In this document: one piece after another, positions 7,185 to 16,355 of the stretch
Layout of the letters: the number at the start of each line of letters is the position of its first letter
Numbering within the stretch: the stretch's first letter is position 1
Assembly (NCBI GenBank): GCA_000526575.1
Contig: JAGI01000002.1
Coordinates: 2,403,501 to 2,467,500 of the forward strand
Source of the DNA: Clostridium sp. 12(A)
Lineage (GTDB): Bacteria > Bacillota > Clostridia > Lachnospirales > Lachnospiraceae
Direction of reading: 5' to 3'
DNA: 64,000 nucleotides
The notes under the pieces: model-generated
What the model saw: only the letters and a program-made list of their open reading frames with translations
The model's database searches: none
Told to the model about the DNA's origin: nothing
Position numbers and translations under genes: made by a program

Positions 7185-8591
7185 TTAGCTTTGTGGCTGA
7201 GTTTCTGCCGGTCTCTTTCCAAGAGTGATGTCAACATTGCGTTCCACGTACTTACCATTTTCAAGGGACTGGACTGTGACTGAAATCGTGCTTCCGCCCT
7301 TATAATATTTTAACATACTGGTAAGGTCATCGTAGGTTTTAATGGACTGTCCGTCAAACTTGGTGATAATGTCCTTTTCCTTTAAGTCAGACTTGCTGGC
7401 AGCGCCGCCTTCTACAATCTTATAGATGAATACGCCCTGAGGCATACCAAGCTGCTGACTGGTCGTTGCATCAATGTTCTTGCACTGGATTCCTAAATAT
7501 CCCTGCTCTGCATCAGAGACCTGAGTTCTTGTGGTCTTTGTCATCAGGTTGTCAAAAATCTCCTGTGCCTTTGAAATCGGGATTGCATATCCCATTCCTT
7601 CTACTTCGGTAGAAGAATATTTTGCTGAGTTAATTCCAATGACCTCACCCTGCATATTTAAAAGAGCACCACCGCTGTTACCTGGGTTGATGGCTGCATC
7701 GGTCTGAAGAAGATTCCGGTTTGTTCCGTCTTCTGTCTGTACGGCTCGGTCAAGTGCGCTGATATAACCTACGGTAACAGACTGGCCATATCCAAGTGCA
7801 TTACCGATGGCTACTACCCCCTGACCTACCTTTAAGGTATCAGAGTTACCAAGAGAGGCAATGGCTATTTTGGATAAGGTATCAGAGGAAATATTCTTAA
7901 GGGGAACTGCAATGACTGCTAAGTCTGATTCTGCATCGGTGCCTTTAATGGCTGCATCCACGGCCTGCTGGTCAATGAAGTTCACCTTTAAAGCTTCCGC
8001 TCCCTGTACCACATGGTTGTTGGTCACGATCAACAGTTCATCGTTGTTCTTTCCAACGATAATACCGGATCCGCTTCCTTCGCCTTCTCTCTGCATGGGT
8101 CCAAACCAGGTCTGGCTTTCATAGACTACTTTACTGGTTATGGCTACCACAGACGGCATTGCTTTATCTACAATCCCCGATACATCATTGGGAACGGTTA
8201 AACTTGAAGCATTGGCAGCCGGTACAGTCGTTGAGGATGAAACGGTTTCAGCCTTGTTGATCTCAACAGAATTATTATTGCCGTAAGCTCCGGCTGTCCA
8301 GTTGATTCCTACCATGGTGCTTCCTGCAATGACGCCAAAGACGAGAGCACTTCCTACCAGGGCTGCTGCTTTTTTTAACCCGCCACGTTTTTTACGGGGC
8401 TTAGGCTCCTTTTCAAACGACATCTGATCCACAATTCTCTGCTGCTGGTATTCCTGGTAGTGTGGAATACTCTGGCTGGTCTTTGGTTCCTCTGGTTCCG
8501 GGTCCCTCATAATAAAGTTCGTTGTCATTGGTTCTACATTTTTATTTTCTTCAGGATTTAAATTACCTGTGTCTTTATTTTCATCAAACAT
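7185..8591 (-). CDS. htrA: HtrA/DegP-like serine protease with PDZ domain, membrane anchored
   Basis: A 468-residue envelope protease for misfolded exported proteins. A cytoplasmic N-terminus of about 70 residues leads to a membrane anchor (AAALVGSALVFGVIAGS). The trypsin-like domain shows the triad: His in VTNNHVV, Asp in DAESDLAVIAV and Ser in NPGNSGGALLN. A PDZ domain follows (YLGIQCKNID to SLENGKYVERNV), with the carboxylate-binding region at MPQGVFIYKIVEG. The layout matches HtrA/HtrB-type proteases of Bacillus and Clostridium. Start ATG 8589-8591 has AAAGGAG nine bases upstream. It sits directly downstream of the LCP gene on the same strand, and a terminator follows. Confidence 0.94.
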   Translation of the reverse strand: MFDENKDTGNLNPEENKNVEPMTTNFIMRDPEPEEPKTSQSIPHYQEYQQQRIVDQMSFEKEPKPRKKRGGLKKAAALVGSALVFGVIAGSTMVGINWTAGAYGNNNSVEINKAETVSSSTTVPAANASSLTVPNDVSGIVDKAMPSVVAITSKVVYESQTWFGPMQREGEGSGSGIIVGKNNDELLIVTNNHVVQGAEALKVNFIDQQAVDAAIKGTDAESDLAVIAVPLKNISSDTLSKIAIASLGNSDTLKVGQGVVAIGNALGYGQSVTVGYISALDRAVQTEDGTNRNLLQTDAAINPGNSGGALLNMQGEVIGINSAKYSSTEVEGMGYAIPISKAQEIFDNLMTKTTRTQVSDAEQGYLGIQCKNIDATTSQQLGMPQGVFIYKIVEGGAASKSDLKEKDIITKFDGQSIKTYDDLTSMLKYYKGGSTISVTVQSLENGKYVERNVDITLGKRPAETQPQS

Positions 8592-8715
8592 AAAATCTAT
8601 CTCCTTTCACCTATACTTGTAATCGCTTTCATAATCACAGTCTATCAATGAATTGTGACCAATTTGTGATAAAAATATAGTTAATATGTGAAATGAGATA
8701 GATTTATCTGTTTCC

Positions 8716-10611
8716 TTATGCAGCTGGTGGTGCTGGTACTACCGGAGCTTCTGTATTTGCTCCGCCTGGGATAACATTACCCGGCTGGGTCTGGTTTCCA
8801 TCTCCAGGTCCGGTTGTATTTGATTTCGTGGTTTCAGGAGTCGTTGGCTGGGCAGCCGCAGTTGTCTCTTTTCCACCAGGTCCGTGAGAGGCAGTCGTGG
8901 TCTCTGTGGTTCCACTTGACTGGGTTGGTTTTGTCTCCCCTGGTCTGGTAGAACCGCTTGAGGATTCCTGAGTCTTAGTCTCTCCTGGCTTTGTCTCTTT
9001 TGTCTCTCCGCTGCTGGTACCTGTTCCAGGACCTTTGATCGGCTTTCCGTTCGCATCTGTTTCATAGGCAGAGCTTTCATGGAATGAGGTTTCCACCTCT
9101 TCCGTTGTTCTTACCTCTTTTGTTTCATTGTCTTCTTTTTTAGGCTTATCTTTGGTTGGCTTCGTAGAATCATCGCTATACTTACCGTCCTTATACATAC
9201 CGGAATCGGCAGCAATCTTGGCACTGATCTTCTTCACCATCTCAGACGGCTCATAGCTTTCCTTTCCAAAAAGGAACTTATGAAGGTCTGATACATTGGT
9301 AACCAGGGTCTGCGGAATGACGCAATCACCCTTTTTGCCCATCTTCATATCACCTCGGCTGAATGGGAAACCGCCGTTCTCACCAATGTGATATTTTCCA
9401 ATATCTAATAAGAGCTCAGTAAAATCACTGAAGGTTAAGTTTGTTCCTACCTGCTCTACTTCCATTAAAAGAATCCGGTTCAACAGACCTAAATCAGCTT
9501 TTTTTGCTTTTTCAAATGATTTTTGGATGACCAGACGCTGGCGTTCTGTTCTGGCATAATCTGTATCCATCTTTCTAAGTCTGGCATAAGCAACGGCCTG
9601 AACACCATCTAAATGGTTTAAACCTGCTGATTTTAAATGAACAGAAGGAATTCCTGTTTTTTGAACCGTCTCTGTAATAAAGGAGTTGATATATTTGAAT
9701 TCTGCCTTTGTAATATCGATATCAACGCCTCCCAGCATATTGATGCCGTCGGCAACTGATTTCCAGTTAAAGGTTACGTACTCCTGAATATCCAGATCCA
9801 GGTTTTTATTTAAGGCTGCCAGGGCCTGGGCGGCGCCTCCGTTGGCATAAGCGGCATTAATCTTATTATAGGTAGTGCCTTCGTTTATATTCAGATATGT
9901 ATCTCTAAATACCGAAACCAGTCGTATCTCTCCTGTGTCACGGTTGATATTGCATATCATAATAACGTCAGCATTGGTTCCCTTATTAACGTTACCGTCA
10001 CGGCTGTCCACACCGAAAACCGCGATGGTACGGTACCCGGTCATGTGCTTCTTCTGCTCTTGGGACATCTCTTCATTCCGGACCTGGTCCTTATCAAAGT
10101 TATCGGGACGCTGAATGGAGCCCATGATTCTTGCCACGTAAGCATAGGAAAAAATTAGAGCCAGAGTAAAGATCTCTGCAATCGCCATAATGATGATTCG
10201 TCTGATCTTTCGTTTCTTTCCGGTGGCTCCTGATGCACGGCTTGACGCAGCCGGCTTTTCCTGCCTGGGCGCTCTGGACTGCTGTCTGGTGCCGCCGTCA
10301 CCGATGACAATCTGTCCACGGGACGGTGACTGGCTGTTTCCCTGAGCACCTCCAGAGGATTGTCTCTGACGGGATGGGTTCTGGCCTGTGGAACCTGTCT
10401 CTGATGATGACTGTGCCCGGCGAGTTGGCTGGCTGCCTCCGTTTTCCCTGTTATTCGTATGATAGGCACCGCGGCTTTGGCGGTCTTCAAAATCTTCGTA
10501 ATCGTCATCCAGGTAGTAATCTCTATCGGACGGATCTGGTTTTGAATCGTAACCGCGTCTTGCCCTTTTCTTATTCTCACGGTTTAACTCATCATCAAAT
10601 TCATTTTTCAT
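8716..10611 (-). CDS. LytR-CpsA-Psr family wall-glycan ligase with long low-complexity tail
   Basis: A 631-residue membrane protein that would transfer undecaprenyl-linked glycans to peptidoglycan. A charged, Arg/Ser/Gly-rich cytoplasmic region (1-135) precedes one membrane helix (IIIMAIAEIFTLALIFSYAYVA, shown only in part: about 138-160). The LCP domain runs from about 190 to 430, with the polyprenyl-phosphate-contacting residues in FGVDSRDG, SVFRDTYLNI, and the HLDGVQAVAYARLRKMDTD-type block. After about residue 470 the protein is a Thr/Glu/Pro/Gly-rich tail (repeated ETK, PGETK, TTE) of about 155 residues, which may span or bind the wall. It lies directly downstream of a polyprenyl-phosphate sugar transferase, fitting a role as the ligase for the locus product. 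Confidence 0.92.
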   Translation of the reverse strand: MKNEFDDELNRENKKRARRGYDSKPDPSDRDYYLDDDYEDFEDRQSRGAYHTNNRENGGSQPTRRAQSSSETGSTGQNPSRQRQSSGGAQGNSQSPSRGQIVIGDGGTRQQSRAPRQEKPAASSRASGATGKKRKIRRIIIMAIAEIFTLALIFSYAYVARIMGSIQRPDNFDKDQVRNEEMSQEQKKHMTGYRTIAVFGVDSRDGNVNKGTNADVIMICNINRDTGEIRLVSVFRDTYLNINEGTTYNKINAAYANGGAAQALAALNKNLDLDIQEYVTFNWKSVADGINMLGGVDIDITKAEFKYINSFITETVQKTGIPSVHLKSAGLNHLDGVQAVAYARLRKMDTDYARTERQRLVIQKSFEKAKKADLGLLNRILLMEVEQVGTNLTFSDFTELLLDIGKYHIGENGGFPFSRGDMKMGKKGDCVIPQTLVTNVSDLHKFLFGKESYEPSEMVKKISAKIAADSGMYKDGKYSDDSTKPTKDKPKKEDNETKEVRTTEEVETSFHESSAYETDANGKPIKGPGTGTSSGETKETKPGETKTQESSSGSTRPGETKPTQSSGTTETTTASHGPGGKETTAAAQPTTPETTKSNTTGPGDGNQTQPGNVIPGGANTEAPVVPAPPAA

Positions 10612-10647
10612 CTAATTAACCTCATCCTAATCGTGTCGTATCCTATA

Positions 10648-12099
10648 TCAGTACGCATTTTTATTAATAAACCCTTTGAACATAGTCAAAAACAGGATTT
10701 TAAAATCAAATCCAAGGGTCCAGTTTTCGATATAGTATAAATCATGCTCAATTCTCTTGGTAATGGAAGTATCTCCCCTTAATCCATTGACCTGCGCCCA
10801 GCCGGTAATTCCGGGGCGAACCTGATGCTTAATCATATATCTTGGAATCTCTTCTTTAAATTTCTCAACAAACAAAGGTCTTTCCGGCCTTGGGCCGACT
10901 AAACTCATATCGCCCCGGAGAACGTTGATGAACTGGGGCATCTCATCTATGCTTGTCTTTCTTATGAACCGTCCCACAGGGGTTACCCTGGAATCATGAG
11001 GGGTTGTCCATTTGGCTTTTTCCTCAGAAGGGGCCTGGACCACCATAGAACGGAACTTATACATATGAAATGGCCGGTTGTGTAATCCCACCCGCTCCTG
11101 TTTATAAATGAGCGGACCTGGAGCTGTCAGCTTAATCAGAATCACAGTCAGAAGCATAACAGGGGAAAACAGGATCAGTGCAACCGCTGCACCTACAATA
11201 TCCACGGCTCGTTTTGCCAGTGCATTCACCGTATCCGTAAGAGGAACCCTTCGGATATTGACCACTGGAAGTCCCTGTAAGTCCTCAATAAAAGGTCTTG
11301 TGGGGATCATGTTGTTATAATCGGGGATAAATTTTGTATGGACTCCTGACTTTTCACAGGAAGCCACTATTTTTTCTAAGTTGGCATATTCGCTGATGCT
11401 TAAAGTAATGGCAATTTCATCAAGAGAGTTTAAGGCCAGAATCTCATCTAAATCCTTAATCTTTCCTATCACATTGATGCCTTTATATCCAGTTCCCCAT
11501 TCTTTTTTATTGTCCAGAATACCCTTGATCTGATATCCCCATTCCGGATTTAAACGCACCCGGTCAATAAAGCCTTCTGCCGCCCGGCTGTAGCCGATTA
11601 AAAGAATGTGTTTCTGGTTATAGCCCTTGGAGCGCATGGAACGCAGTATGCTTCGAATCAAATTCCGCTCGATGGTCTCCAGTATAATGTTGATGGCAAA
11701 GAAATAAAATACCATCCTGGTGGAAAACTCACGGAAAAATGGGTTCTTCTTAATCAGAAACAGGATTAATATAAAGATGAGCACTCCCAGTACATTGGCC
11801 TTTAATATATTGGCAAATTCGTACCGGCTCTCCTGTACTCTTTTAGGAGCATAAAGCTGAAAGACTCCGTATAGCAAAAGATAGGTGGGCAATATTACTA
11901 TAAGTGCTGCAAAATAGTACTGTGGTGCCAACACCTGCTTATCCGGGCTGAACAACCGGTTGCCGAGCAAAAGAAAGAGCCAGGCAATTACATAGGAAAG
12001 GATGATGACCAACCCATCCAGTACTACATGAAATCCATTAAATTTTTTCTGATTATCCTTTATCATAGCAGCAAACCTTCCAATCGTGCATTGCACCAT
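10648..12099 (-). CDS. Polyprenyl-phosphate sugar-1-phosphate transferase (initiating enzyme, first locus)
   Basis: A 483-residue PglC/WbaP-superfamily enzyme that starts a glycan repeat by moving a hexose-1-phosphate from a nucleotide sugar to undecaprenyl phosphate. Four N-terminal membrane helices (about 20-130) are followed by a CoA-binding-like domain (ILLIGYSRAAEGFIDRV), then the reentrant membrane helix and catalytic domain: KRAVDIVGAAVALILFSP, KQERVGLHNRPFHMYKFRSM, IRKTSIDEMPQFINVLRGDM, LVGPRPERP and RPGITGWAQVNG. Two starts are possible: ATG/GTG at 12099/12096 after GGAG, or an ATG at 12066 after GGAAGG. A second such enzyme is at 45111-46529, so two glycans may be initiated separately. 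Confidence 0.93.
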   Translation of the reverse strand: MVQCTIGRFAAMIKDNQKKFNGFHVVLDGLVIILSYVIAWLFLLLGNRLFSPDKQVLAPQYYFAALIVILPTYLLLYGVFQLYAPKRVQESRYEFANILKANVLGVLIFILILFLIKKNPFFREFSTRMVFYFFAINIILETIERNLIRSILRSMRSKGYNQKHILLIGYSRAAEGFIDRVRLNPEWGYQIKGILDNKKEWGTGYKGINVIGKIKDLDEILALNSLDEIAITLSISEYANLEKIVASCEKSGVHTKFIPDYNNMIPTRPFIEDLQGLPVVNIRRVPLTDTVNALAKRAVDIVGAAVALILFSPVMLLTVILIKLTAPGPLIYKQERVGLHNRPFHMYKFRSMVVQAPSEEKAKWTTPHDSRVTPVGRFIRKTSIDEMPQFINVLRGDMSLVGPRPERPLFVEKFKEEIPRYMIKHQVRPGITGWAQVNGLRGDTSITKRIEHDLYYIENWTLGFDFKILFLTMFKGFINKNAY

Positions 12100-12164
12100 A
12101 CTTCTCCATGATAATTTCCCGTTTATTATACATGATATGTTCTTATAGTGCTATAAAAAATTTC

Positions 12165-13154
12165 TTAATAAGACCTGTCAATTTTTAGTTTTCTTCTTAA
12201 AAATTCCCAAACATACAGGAAAGTGCCAAAAATCAGCTCACCTTCTATTTTCACGTAGTTCTTAAGCCGGGACATTTGAAACCTTACTTTTTTCGTGGTA
12301 CGGGCAGTCTTAAGACCTTCCTTTAAGCCTTCCACATAGTCGGATTCAAATCCAATTTTCTTGAAAAACATGTATTTCACACATATTCCTATCATAATAG
12401 GAAAGAGATTAATAAGAAGCTGTAAAAACGGCATGTTCTTATAATTTAAATAAATATTATTTCTGGCAGCCAGTTTGACCTTAAAGGAATTATACTTAGA
12501 ACCGCTGGTGCCGCTGCCTACGTGATAGACCACTGCACTGGGGCAGTAAACATTGTCATAGCCGTATATCTTCGCCCGGTATCCCACGTCAATGTCTTCC
12601 AGATAAGCAAAATGGGCTTCGTCAAAACCACCGATTTCGTCAAATACCTCTCTTCGGTAGATGGCAGCTCCGGCGCAGGCGGCAAATACATTCCGGGGCT
12701 TTTTATATCCCTTAATGCTTTGTCCCACTCCTCTTTGATAAGCCCAGCCAAGGACACTGTACATATCTCCCGCATCATCCATTAAGTCCTTATGATAAAG
12801 CTGTATCATCTTGCTGCTTGCGGAAAATATCCTTTTGGAGCTGTCCATGGTGCGTACCAGCTCCCTTACATAATCCGGTTCCGGCTCTGTATCGTTATTA
12901 AGAAGAATCACATACGGAGTCTTTGACGCCTTGATTCCTACATTCACAGCTCCGGAAAATCCGGTATTTTCCTCTAAGAATATAGATGGAATCCCATGTT
13001 CCTTCAGCCACTCCACACTGCCGTCTGTGGAACCATTATCCACCACAAGAAGCTCAAAGTTTTTATCACTTTGAGTTTCCAGTGCTTTCATACACGGTTC
13101 CATGAATTTAAGACCATTATAATTTGGAATAATGATGGTTACTTTTTTTAGCAT
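12165..13154 (-). CDS. Family 2 glycosyltransferase
   Basis: A 329-residue GT-A enzyme. The nucleotide-binding start TIIIPNYNGLKFM, the acidic LLNNDTEPEPDYV (DxD equivalent) and the ending block GGFDEAHFAYLEDIDVGYR are all typical of rhamnosyl- and related GT2 transferases. The C-terminal third holds a hydrophobic hairpin (LLINLFPIMIGICVKYMFF) that may touch the membrane. Start taken at ATG 13152-13154, since GAGG lies six bases before it and the alignment to family begins at MLKKVTIII. One base separates it from the upstream gene's stop, so the two are translationally linked. The sugar added cannot be read from sequence. Confidence 0.9.
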   Translation of the reverse strand: MLKKVTIIIPNYNGLKFMEPCMKALETQSDKNFELLVVDNGSTDGSVEWLKEHGIPSIFLEENTGFSGAVNVGIKASKTPYVILLNNDTEPEPDYVRELVRTMDSSKRIFSASSKMIQLYHKDLMDDAGDMYSVLGWAYQRGVGQSIKGYKKPRNVFAACAGAAIYRREVFDEIGGFDEAHFAYLEDIDVGYRAKIYGYDNVYCPSAVVYHVGSGTSGSKYNSFKVKLAARNNIYLNYKNMPFLQLLINLFPIMIGICVKYMFFKKIGFESDYVEGLKEGLKTARTTKKVRFQMSRLKNYVKIEGELIFGTFLYVWEFLRRKLKIDRSY

Positions 13155-13155
13155 C

Positions 13156-15360
13156 TCATACCTCAAGTTGATAGGGCTCTCCGATTTTTTCCTTCCGTAG
13201 GTCGCGAAGGGCAAAATTAGATTTGCGCAGGGTCAGATTCGGATTGTAGTAAGGATCTCCGTCTCTTAAAATATCCGGCCATTTATCAGAGAATTTCTTG
13301 ATTTCCCGGTTAAAACGGGCTACCTTTTCCGGTGTGTCCTCAAGTCCTCTGGATTTGGATTCGTAATGGTAAAAGAGGGCGTATGGGGCATAAACCACCA
13401 GTTTATTAAGGGCGCGGATCTTCATGCAGTAATCAATGTCATTAAAAGCAACGGCCAGGTCCTCACAAAAACCTCCTGCCTGATCAAACAGGGACCGCTT
13501 GCTCATCATGCAGGCTGCTGTTACCGCACTGTAATTTCTGGCGCACATGGCCTGGTTAAAATAACTGCTTTCTGACTTATGAAGACCGATAAAGGTATGA
13601 CCGGCAATTCCTCCAAAGCCAACCACAACTCCAGCGTGCTGAATGGTATCATCGGAATAAAGGAGTCTGACGCCTACGATTCCTACATCATCTCTCTGAC
13701 AGAATCCAAGCATTTCTGTGATGCTGTCCGGATTAATGATCTCGGTATCGTTATTTAAAAACAGAAGATATTCTCCTTTGGCAAAGGTGACACCAAAGTT
13801 ATTGATAGCAGAATAATTAAACTCCCGTTCCCATTTTACCACATGGACAAAATCAAATTCTTTTTGGATCTTCTCATAGTAATCGAAGGTAGCAGAATCT
13901 GTGCTGTTATTCTCCACCACAATAAATTCAAGGTTCTTATACGTTGATTTCTCAATAATAGAGCGCATGCAAAGATCCAGATCCTGAGAATGATCCTTGT
14001 TGGGGATAATAACAGAAACAAGCGGGTCTCCTGTAATTTCAAAGGTGGAATGATAAATACCGTAATCAATGCCTTTTTCTACGGAAACTGCCTTCACACC
14101 AATCCGGTCATAATGAGCTTTCACTGCTCTTGCTCCCGCTTCAAAGGCGTAAAGCTTACTCTCCGGGTTGCTGGCGGTGGAATTTTGATGACATCGCCAG
14201 TGATAAAGAGCCTTTGGTACGTGATAGATTTTTCTTGCTTTTTCCGTACAGCGAAGGATAAAGTCGTAGTCCTGGGCACCATCGTATTCTTCCCGGAAGC
14301 CACCTACTTCTAATAGAAGCTCATGGTTTACTACGAATAAATGGCAGATATAATTGACGCTGGTCAAAAGGTCTGGATTAAAGTCAGGCTTGAAGTGAGG
14401 CTCAAATAATTCTCCTCCATCAATATCCAGCTTGTCTTCATCCGTATAGACCACATCGATCTCAGGATCGGAATTGATCGCTTTTACACATTCAAACAAG
14501 GCATCAGGAGCCATGGTATCGTCGTGATCGGCTAGTACAATAAAATCTCCCGTAGCCATCTCAATGGCTGCGTTTGTATTTCCTGAGATTCCTTTATTCT
14601 CTCCAATAATCACATATCGGATTCTTTCATCTTTCATGGCGTAGCGTTTTAAGACCCGCTCTGCACTTTCTCCCCTGGGACTTCCGTCCGCGACACAAAC
14701 TTCCCAGTTATCATAGGTCTGTGCTAACAGGGAATCAAGCATGGCAGCTAAAAAGCGCTCTGGTGTCTTATAGGCAGGTATGACCACAGACATCTTTGGT
14801 GTATAATCAAAGATAAATTTTCTCTGTGCATCCAGCTCTTCCTCCGTTGGCTTTGTCAGCTCGTACCACTCCGGATAATCATAATCGCTGTCAATGCCCT
14901 GAAGCTTGTGTCTTGATTTAATCAGGAATGCTTTTAACCCATTTTCTTTTAAGAAATCAGCCGCAGACTGGAAGGTCTGGACATTCATCATGCTTTTAAG
15001 CTTCATGGTCTTTTTATGGGCAGAGCTGTTCTGCTTTTCAATGATCTGGGTATTAAGCTTTACCCGGACAATTTTTCCATCGCATGCAATCTGAAGAATC
15101 CGGTCCTCATTGTCTTCTCTCACATAAGGAATGCGGATGTCAAAACCAAGATCCTCTGAAACTACGTTCTTAAAATAAATCTGGCTTACATCATCTCTGC
15201 GGACCGGGACATACTTAAATTCCAGCTCCTGGTCCTGACCATCAAATACCTTTACTTCCACCTTGGAACCAGGATTTTTTCCGATTACCCAACCATTTAA
15301 TACAATGGAATTCTCACGGATTCTTGCTACGTCTATCTTATATTTCATCTCTGTTACCAT
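13156..15360 (-). CDS. Tandem-domain family 2 glycosyltransferase
   Basis: A 734-residue protein with three parts: an N-terminal beta-rich domain of about 130 residues (MKYKIDVARIRENSIVLNGW onwards), a first GT2 domain (about 190-420) with SVVIPAYKTPERFL and the acidic VLADHDDT, and a second GT2 domain (about 455-700) with SVIIPNKDHSQDL, LLFLNNDTEIIN and FNDIDYCMKIR. Double GT2 proteins of this kind build repeating or alternating linkages in clostridial surface glycans. It overlaps the upstream gene's end by about 20 bases. ATG at 15348 (MKYKID) is an equally good start; both lie just after GGAGG. Product linkage unknown. Confidence 0.9.
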   Translation of the reverse strand: MVTEMKYKIDVARIRENSIVLNGWVIGKNPGSKVEVKVFDGQDQELEFKYVPVRRDDVSQIYFKNVVSEDLGFDIRIPYVREDNEDRILQIACDGKIVRVKLNTQIIEKQNSSAHKKTMKLKSMMNVQTFQSAADFLKENGLKAFLIKSRHKLQGIDSDYDYPEWYELTKPTEEELDAQRKFIFDYTPKMSVVIPAYKTPERFLAAMLDSLLAQTYDNWEVCVADGSPRGESAERVLKRYAMKDERIRYVIIGENKGISGNTNAAIEMATGDFIVLADHDDTMAPDALFECVKAINSDPEIDVVYTDEDKLDIDGGELFEPHFKPDFNPDLLTSVNYICHLFVVNHELLLEVGGFREEYDGAQDYDFILRCTEKARKIYHVPKALYHWRCHQNSTASNPESKLYAFEAGARAVKAHYDRIGVKAVSVEKGIDYGIYHSTFEITGDPLVSVIIPNKDHSQDLDLCMRSIIEKSTYKNLEFIVVENNSTDSATFDYYEKIQKEFDFVHVVKWEREFNYSAINNFGVTFAKGEYLLFLNNDTEIINPDSITEMLGFCQRDDVGIVGVRLLYSDDTIQHAGVVVGFGGIAGHTFIGLHKSESSYFNQAMCARNYSAVTAACMMSKRSLFDQAGGFCEDLAVAFNDIDYCMKIRALNKLVVYAPYALFYHYESKSRGLEDTPEKVARFNREIKKFSDKWPDILRDGDPYYNPNLTLRKSNFALRDLRKEKIGEPYQLEV

Positions 15361-16351
15361 CCTCCATGGAGGCTGCTGTCAAAAGCATATCCTCCTCCGG
15401 ATCAAATTCTTTTCCGGATGTAAAATTAATTCTCTCTTCTTCTATGACAAGAGGGCGCTTCATGATACGGGCGTTCATAGTGAGAATGTATTCTCCCACC
15501 AGACCGATAAAAAATATCTGTACGGACCCAAGAAAGAACATGCCGATCAAAAGCGGTGCCGTGCCGGCAGGGAAACGATCCCAATAAATCAGCTTTAAAA
15601 CCAGATAGATGAAAGCTACCAGCATGCTTGCAAAGCAGCAGATGCTTCCAAAAATAGTAGCGATTCGCAGTCCCACCTTTGTGTAGGACGTAATGCTTAA
15701 CATGGCTGCATCATACAGGCGGTAAAAGTTATTGCTGGTTTTTCCAGCCCGTCTCTTTGGCTGCTCGTATGGAACTTCTTTTCGCCGGAATCCAAGCTCT
15801 GCCACGATTCCACGAAGAAATGGGGTAGGATCGTCCAGTTCCCGCATTACTTTGATGAATTTGGCATCATAAAGGCCGAACCCGGTAAAATGCTCAATCT
15901 GCTCCACGTCGGAAAGCTTTTTGATACATTTATAATAACAGCTTCGAAGCCAGTACATGATCTTATTTTCTTTGCTGGATTTCTTGATTCCAATCACTAT
16001 TTTATAGCCGTTTTCCCATTCCTTCACATACTTTGGAATCATCTCTACCGGGTCCTGGAAATCAGCCGCCATAAGGATGGTGGCATCTCCCGTGGACTGG
16101 AGCATGGCGTAATAAGGGGAATTGAACTGACCAAAATTCTTGGCATTGAAAATGCCCTTTACGCCTTGATCTGCCTTACAGAGGGAACGCACGATATCTC
16201 TTGTCCTGTCTTTGGAATCATTGTCTATAAATATAATCTCATAGCTATAATCCGGAAGATCCTTATGGAAGGTACCGGAGATTGCCTGATATAGGGCCTC
16301 TACATTTTCTTCTTCGTTGTAGCAGGGAACTACAATGCTAATTGTTTTCAT
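15338..16351 (-). CDS. DPM1/GtrB-type polyprenyl-phosphate glycosyltransferase
   Basis: A 337-residue GT2 of the dolichol-phosphate-mannose-synthase type. The catalytic domain has SIVVPCYNEEENVEALY, FIDNDSKDRTRDIV and the acidic ILMAADFQDPVEMI, then the KRRAGKTS loop before two C-terminal membrane helices (about 236-262 and 274-298). Such proteins load a sugar onto undecaprenyl phosphate on the cytoplasmic face, for later use by an extracytoplasmic transferase. It ends inside the start of the next gene and begins four bases from the alcohol dehydrogenase stop, so it is part of one operon. Confidence 0.9.
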   Translation of the reverse strand: MKTISIVVPCYNEEENVEALYQAISGTFHKDLPDYSYEIIFIDNDSKDRTRDIVRSLCKADQGVKGIFNAKNFGQFNSPYYAMLQSTGDATILMAADFQDPVEMIPKYVKEWENGYKIVIGIKKSSKENKIMYWLRSCYYKCIKKLSDVEQIEHFTGFGLYDAKFIKVMRELDDPTPFLRGIVAELGFRRKEVPYEQPKRRAGKTSNNFYRLYDAAMLSITSYTKVGLRIATIFGSICCFASMLVAFIYLVLKLIYWDRFPAGTAPLLIGMFFLGSVQIFFIGLVGEYILTMNARIMKRPLVIEEERINFTSGKEFDPEEDMLLTAASMEDGNRDEI

Positions 16352-16355
16352 ACGT